A stretch of DNA of 10,334 nucleotides from Bacillota bacterium (GTDB taxonomy: Bacteria > Bacillota > Dethiobacteria > DTU022), in NCBI GenBank assembly GCA_012727685.1, contig JAAYGO010000144.1, forward strand, positions 1 to 10,334, in the 5' to 3' direction. The position numbers and the translations under genes are program-made. The notes beneath the pieces were generated by a model. The model saw nothing but the letters and a program-made list of their open reading frames with translations, was not told the origin of the DNA and did no database searches. Positions within the stretch are counted from its first letter, which is position 1. The number at the start of each line of letters is the position of its first letter. This document shows positions 6,899 to 10,334 of the stretch, in pieces.

Positions 6899-8707
6899 TT
6901 GCCTACCAATCCGCTTCATCTTTACCGGCGGCGCCAGGCCCTGTTCCGGCAAAAGTTGGGGCGGGCGCAATGCAAAAGCAACGGCATTTCCTGGCTGCGC
7001 CTGCTCTTCTTTATCCTTGCCGCAGGGGCTTTTGCTTACGGCGTATACACCGCTCGCGCCGGCTTCTACCTGGCGGCACTCCTGCTCGCGGCCGTTTTCG
7101 TGCTGCTGGTCATCAAGCATATCCGCCTGAAAGAAGAGATGGAGTTTCTGCAAAAACTGGTGCAGGTTAATGAGAAGGCCTGCCTGCGCCTGGAAGGAAA
7201 ATGGACCGGCTTTGCCGGGCGGGGCGAGCGCTACACCGATGATGACCACCCCTATAGCACCGACCTGAATATCTTCGGACAGGGCTCGTTGTTTCAATAT
7301 CTCAACGACACCATCTCTTTTCAGGGGGAACGGCTCCTGGCGGAACAGTTGAGCCGCCCGCAGGCGCCGGAGCAAATTAAATTGCGGCAGGAAGCTGTAG
7401 CCGATCTGGCCGGGCGCCTGGATTTCCGGCAATACTTCCAGGCCGCGGGGATGGATGATTTTTTTAAACGGCAGGATCCGCAAACGGTCCTGGCCTGGGC
7501 CGAAAGCAAGGTTTATCCCCTGGGCTGGAAATCGATGCTGCTGTTTCTGCCAGCGCTCACCTTTTCCCTTTTTGCCCTGGGCTTCCTCGGGTTCCTTCCC
7601 TATTTGCCGGCGCTGATTCTGCTGGCCATGCAAATTGCGGCAGCCTTGCCGGGAGAGAAAAAAAACCTGGCGCGTTTTACCGCCACAGACCAGGCTATGC
7701 GGCGCCTTAAACCCTACGCGGCATTGCTGCGCTACATCGAACAGGAAAAGTTTAAAGCGCCGCTCCTGAAAGCGCTGCGGAAACGCCTCTTTTCTGCCGG
7801 ACAGCCGGCTTCAGGCTGCGTGCACCAGCTAGTCCGGATCGCAGAACGGAATAACCTGCGCTTCAGCAACAGCCTCATCTACCTCGTCCTTAAATATGCC
7901 TTCCTCTGGGATCTGTGGACGCTGAAAATGCTCGATGACTGGCAGAAAAACTACGGCAGGGCGGTGCGCGGCTGGTTCGCAGCGGCTGCGGAGATCGAAG
8001 CGCTGGCCAGCCTGGCCGGACTCTGCCATGATCATCCCCGCTGGGTATTCCCCCGGGTAAAGGCCGGCCCCCCGGCGCTTAAGGCCAAAGGGCTGGGCCA
8101 CCCCCTCATCGCCCCCGCGAAGCGAGTGGCCAATGATATTTCCCTTTCCGGCGCAGGCCGCTTTATCGTGATCACCGGGTCGAATATGTCGGGGAAAAGC
8201 ACATTTTTGCGCACCGTGGGCGTCAACCTGGTCCTGGCCTATGCCGGCGCCCCTGTATGTGCGGCAGAATGCGAGTGTTCTCTAATGCGGATTTATACGA
8301 AGATGCATAGCAGTGATAACCTCGAAAAGGGAATCTCCACATTTTACGGCGAGCTGCTGCGCATGAAAATGATTATGGACGCTGCCGCCCGCAAAGCCCC
8401 GTTGCTGATCCTGCTCGACGAGATATTCCGGGGCACCAATCCCCGCGATCGCATCCTGGCGACGCGCAATATTATCGGGCAGCTGCTCCGGCAAAATGTG
8501 ATCGGCATGCTTACGACACACGACCTGGAGCTGGGAGAACTGGAAAAAGAATACCCGGGTTCAATTCGCAATTACCACTTTACGGACGAAATTCGCGCCG
8601 GGGAGATTCATTTTGATTATAAAATAAAACCAGGCCTGGCCCAGACCGCCAATGCCCTGGCCCTGATGAAACTGGTCGGGATCAAAGTGGAAAAAACAAG
8701 ACTCTAA
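6899..8707 (+). CDS. Membrane-anchored MutS-family ATPase
   Basis: This 602-residue protein carries the MutS/MSH ATPase at its C-terminus. Motifs are Walker A GSNMSGKST (427-435), DNLEKGISTFYGEL (473-486) at the position of the MutS DD-ST motif, Walker B LILLDEIF (503-510), and TTHD with H541. A lever-like helical region (about 130-400) precedes the ATPase. The mismatch-binding N-terminal domain of true MutS is missing. In its place are two hydrophobic helices (about 33-51 and 55-75), and a second hydrophobic hairpin lies at about 211-250, so the protein is probably membrane-bound. It also lacks the Smr nuclease domain of MutS2. The start is TTG at 6899, chosen for GGAGGTGA four bases upstream; no other start is placed as well. 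Annotation as a mismatch repair protein would be misleading. It is a single gene with its own promoter, and its true role is unknown. Confidence 0.9.
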   Translation: MPTNPLHLYRRRQALFRQKLGRAQCKSNGISWLRLLFFILAAGAFAYGVYTARAGFYLAALLLAAVFVLLVIKHIRLKEEMEFLQKLVQVNEKACLRLEGKWTGFAGRGERYTDDDHPYSTDLNIFGQGSLFQYLNDTISFQGERLLAEQLSRPQAPEQIKLRQEAVADLAGRLDFRQYFQAAGMDDFFKRQDPQTVLAWAESKVYPLGWKSMLLFLPALTFSLFALGFLGFLPYLPALILLAMQIAAALPGEKKNLARFTATDQAMRRLKPYAALLRYIEQEKFKAPLLKALRKRLFSAGQPASGCVHQLVRIAERNNLRFSNSLIYLVLKYAFLWDLWTLKMLDDWQKNYGRAVRGWFAAAAEIEALASLAGLCHDHPRWVFPRVKAGPPALKAKGLGHPLIAPAKRVANDISLSGAGRFIVITGSNMSGKSTFLRTVGVNLVLAYAGAPVCAAECECSLMRIYTKMHSSDNLEKGISTFYGELLRMKMIMDAAARKAPLLILLDEIFRGTNPRDRILATRNIIGQLLRQNVIGMLTTHDLELGELEKEYPGSIRNYHFTDEIRAGEIHFDYKIKPGLAQTANALALMKLVGIKVEKTRL

Positions 8708-8863
8708 GCATACGCTGTCGTGCAGTACCCCGCCAGATAAACGGCTACAACCGAAGCAACCGGCAAGCCTGGACCTGGCCTTCTTAGCCCCTCTTCAATA
8801 TAAAGTATCTACTGCCATTGGACAGCAGCGAGATTGCCGAGCATGGATAAAGTCCCTGGCAGC
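8708..8863. other. Convergent intergenic spacer without recognised terminator
   Basis: The stops of the MutS-like gene (plus) and the radical SAM gene (minus) face each other across 156 bases. I see only weak pairing, for example CTGC and GCAG near 8813-8829, and no T run typical of an intrinsic terminator on either strand. No small gene with a ribosome site is apparent. Confidence 0.5.
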
Positions 8864-10204
8864 TCATGATCCCGTTAAGGCTTTAAGCCTCTCTACTTCC
8901 TGGCACCAGCGGGCGGAAACCCGGTCGAGCTGGGCAGCCAGCTCTCCCTCGAGTATATCTGCGGCACCCTCATGAGTGGGGTGGGCGCCGCTTTCTGCCA
9001 CAATATCCCGCAGGGCTTGCGGCCGGTCAATAATCGGGCAGGGGGCAAGATGGTTCCCGTTAAAAGGCTGGCGCTTCTGATAAGCCTTGAAAAGCGGGTT
9101 TTGAAGCACCTCTTTCAAGCTCTTACCGCGAATATTGTCCACGGCAAAGTGGGCAAAGGCGCACGGCTCCACCTCACCCGCAGCATTGATATGAAAATAG
9201 AACCGCCCTCCGGCAATACAGCCCTTGACAGCTTCTCCGTCATTCCAGAAATCGGCAATCAGGATCGGCTTCTCCCTGCGCAGCTGGGGAACCCGGCGGG
9301 CCAACCAGGCTCTCTGTTCGGGAGTGAGCATCAGATTGACATCCGGGTTGCGGCCGACTGGTATATAATGGAAAGACCACTCGTAGACAACACCCTTTTC
9401 GACTAAAAAATCGATGAAAGCATCGCTGAAAAGAAGCTCCACATTATCCCTGGTCACCGTCACTGAAGCCCCGAAAAGGACTCCCCTTTCCCTCAGCAGA
9501 TCCATGGCCTGCATGACTTTATCAAAAGTTCCTGCCCCGCGGCGCGCATCGGTTTGCTCCCTCCACCCTTCCAGGCTAAAGGCCGGGGAAAAGTTTGCCA
9601 GCTCCGCCAGGCGGTCTGCTGTTTTTTCATCGATCAAGGTGCCGTTCGTGTAGGCCATGAACCCCATATCGGGGTGATTGGCGACTAGATCTAAAAGGGG
9701 CTTATAGGCAAAAGGCTCACCGCCGGAGAAAACAATCCAGTAAATACCGAGCTCCTTTGCTTCACTGAAGATCCGGTCCAGGAGTTCCGGCTCCAGGCTG
9801 TCTGTTTTTTTATACTCGCCCGCCCAACACCCTGGGCAGCGGAGATTGCAGGCAGAGGTGGGGTCAACTAAGATCAGGGTCGGCACCGCAACCCCCAGCT
9901 CCCGGGAAAGGTTTTCGCGCACGGTTTTGCCTACAAGCATGTTACTGGCAACCCAGTTCGTCATGAACTTGGAAAGCATCTTGGGGTTTTTGGCCAGTCT
10001 TTTGGCCTGCTCCAAAATCAGCGGTTGACTCTGGAAATGTTCGCGCAGCTTCCGGATACTATCCTTGTGCTCAGGACGGGTGGCCACACGGGAGGCAAAA
10101 TCGAGCAATGTAAAGAGATTGCGTTCCGGATCATGAGCTACATAATGGACAGCTTTATCAAGGGCAAATTCAGCCGCCGCCTTCTTCACCAACTCGTAGG
10201 GCAT
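8864..10204 (-). CDS. Radical SAM protein with SPASM-like C-terminal cysteines, function unknown
   Basis: The 446-residue cytoplasmic iron-sulfur enzyme has a helical N-terminal region (1 to about 105) followed by the radical SAM core. SACNLRCPGC gives the CX3CX2C cluster ligands C119, C123 and C126, which bind the 4Fe-4S that cleaves S-adenosylmethionine. GGEP (161-164) contacts the SAM amino group. After the barrel come C329 (GCIAGG), C348 (VEPCAF) and C389 (APCPI), spaced like a reduced SPASM or twitch auxiliary cluster. Such clusters are common in enzymes that modify peptides or other large substrates. No precursor peptide gene is seen nearby. I recognise the overall type as widespread in Clostridia but know no assigned reaction. 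The start is ATG at 10204, 8 bases after GGAGGT; GTG at 10210 is too close to that site. It is a monocistronic unit with no partner in the window. Confidence 0.9.
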   Translation of the reverse strand: MPYELVKKAAAEFALDKAVHYVAHDPERNLFTLLDFASRVATRPEHKDSIRKLREHFQSQPLILEQAKRLAKNPKMLSKFMTNWVASNMLVGKTVRENLSRELGVAVPTLILVDPTSACNLRCPGCWAGEYKKTDSLEPELLDRIFSEAKELGIYWIVFSGGEPFAYKPLLDLVANHPDMGFMAYTNGTLIDEKTADRLAELANFSPAFSLEGWREQTDARRGAGTFDKVMQAMDLLRERGVLFGASVTVTRDNVELLFSDAFIDFLVEKGVVYEWSFHYIPVGRNPDVNLMLTPEQRAWLARRVPQLRREKPILIADFWNDGEAVKGCIAGGRFYFHINAAGEVEPCAFAHFAVDNIRGKSLKEVLQNPLFKAYQKRQPFNGNHLAPCPIIDRPQALRDIVAESGAHPTHEGAADILEGELAAQLDRVSARWCQEVERLKALTGS

Positions 10205-10257
10205 GATCACATACCTCCTTCACGCTCCGATAAAATTAAAACGCCCCTACCTCCAAT

Positions 10258-10282
10258 GGGGACAGGCATACGCTCTGTCCCC
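10258..10282. repeat. Perfect palindrome upstream of the radical SAM gene
   Basis: GGGGACAG (10258-10265) and CTGTCCCC (10275-10282) are perfect inverted repeats around a 9-base spacer, about 54 bases upstream of the gene start. There is no T run directly after it on either strand, so it does not look like a terminator. It may be a dispersed REP-like palindrome or an operator. Beyond it, 10295-10314 contains two degenerate 10-base repeats (CACTCGTTCA and CAGTCGTTCC). Confidence 0.65.
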
Positions 10283-10334
10283 TGACCTTATTCACACTCG
10301 TTCACAGTCGTTCCAGTCTCAGTGACAAGCGACA

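Noticed and set aside
8708..10274. GCATACGCT on the plus strand on both sides of the radical SAM gene (8708-8716 and 10266-10274), as possible insertion-site repeats
   Set aside because: A shared 9-mer is expected many times by chance in a 10-kb window, and no terminal inverted repeats or recombinase accompany it.
247..10329. CTCAGTGACAA-like sequence near both window ends (246-256 and about 10319-10329)
   Set aside because: An 11-base match between two places in 10 kb is not significant, and nothing suggests the window is a discrete element.
1..10334. CRISPR array, prophage or insertion sequence
   Set aside because: No regularly spaced repeats, phage structural genes or transposase motifs were found; all six long genes have housekeeping or metabolic-type domains.

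Overview
The window looks like chromosomal DNA of a low-GC-branch (Firmicutes/Clostridia-type) anaerobe with a moderately high GC content. The evidence is strong GGAGG-type ribosome sites, sigma-A-like promoters, TTG starts, a B. subtilis-style OpuA betaine transporter (ATPase, permease, lipoprotein) and a radical SAM enzyme. The taxon is inferred from gene content only, and no rRNA or tRNA gene is present to confirm it.

Layout. Positions 1-361 hold no protein gene. They contain a long imperfect inverted repeat built from 7-base units (26-136), followed directly by a GC-rich segment (about 141-254) that folds on paper like a structured RNA. Positions 362-3393 (minus strand) are a two-gene operon: a hydantoinase/oxoprolinase-type ATPase followed, with an ATGA overlap, by a histone-deacetylase-fold amidohydrolase with a C-terminal four-cysteine knuckle. 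Positions 3619-6632 (minus strand) are a glycine betaine ABC transporter operon, opuAA-opuAB-opuAC, with a recognisable promoter upstream and a strong intrinsic terminator (3561-3591) that separates it from the hydantoinase operon. Across a divergent intergenic region with a promoter for each side, 6899-8707 (plus strand) encodes a membrane-anchored MutS-family ATPase. Convergent to it, 8864-10204 (minus strand) encodes a radical SAM protein with an extra C-terminal cysteine set. A perfect 8-bp palindrome (10258-10282) lies just upstream of that gene.

How the genes fit together. The Opu genes form one importer for a quaternary-amine solute, and the aromatic-cage tryptophans are all present. 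The deacetylase/hydantoinase pair looks like a small catabolic unit for amide bonds, but its substrate cannot be read from sequence. The MutS-like and radical SAM genes appear to be independent units. The least explained parts are the 5' non-coding block and the deacetylase-hydantoinase pairing.
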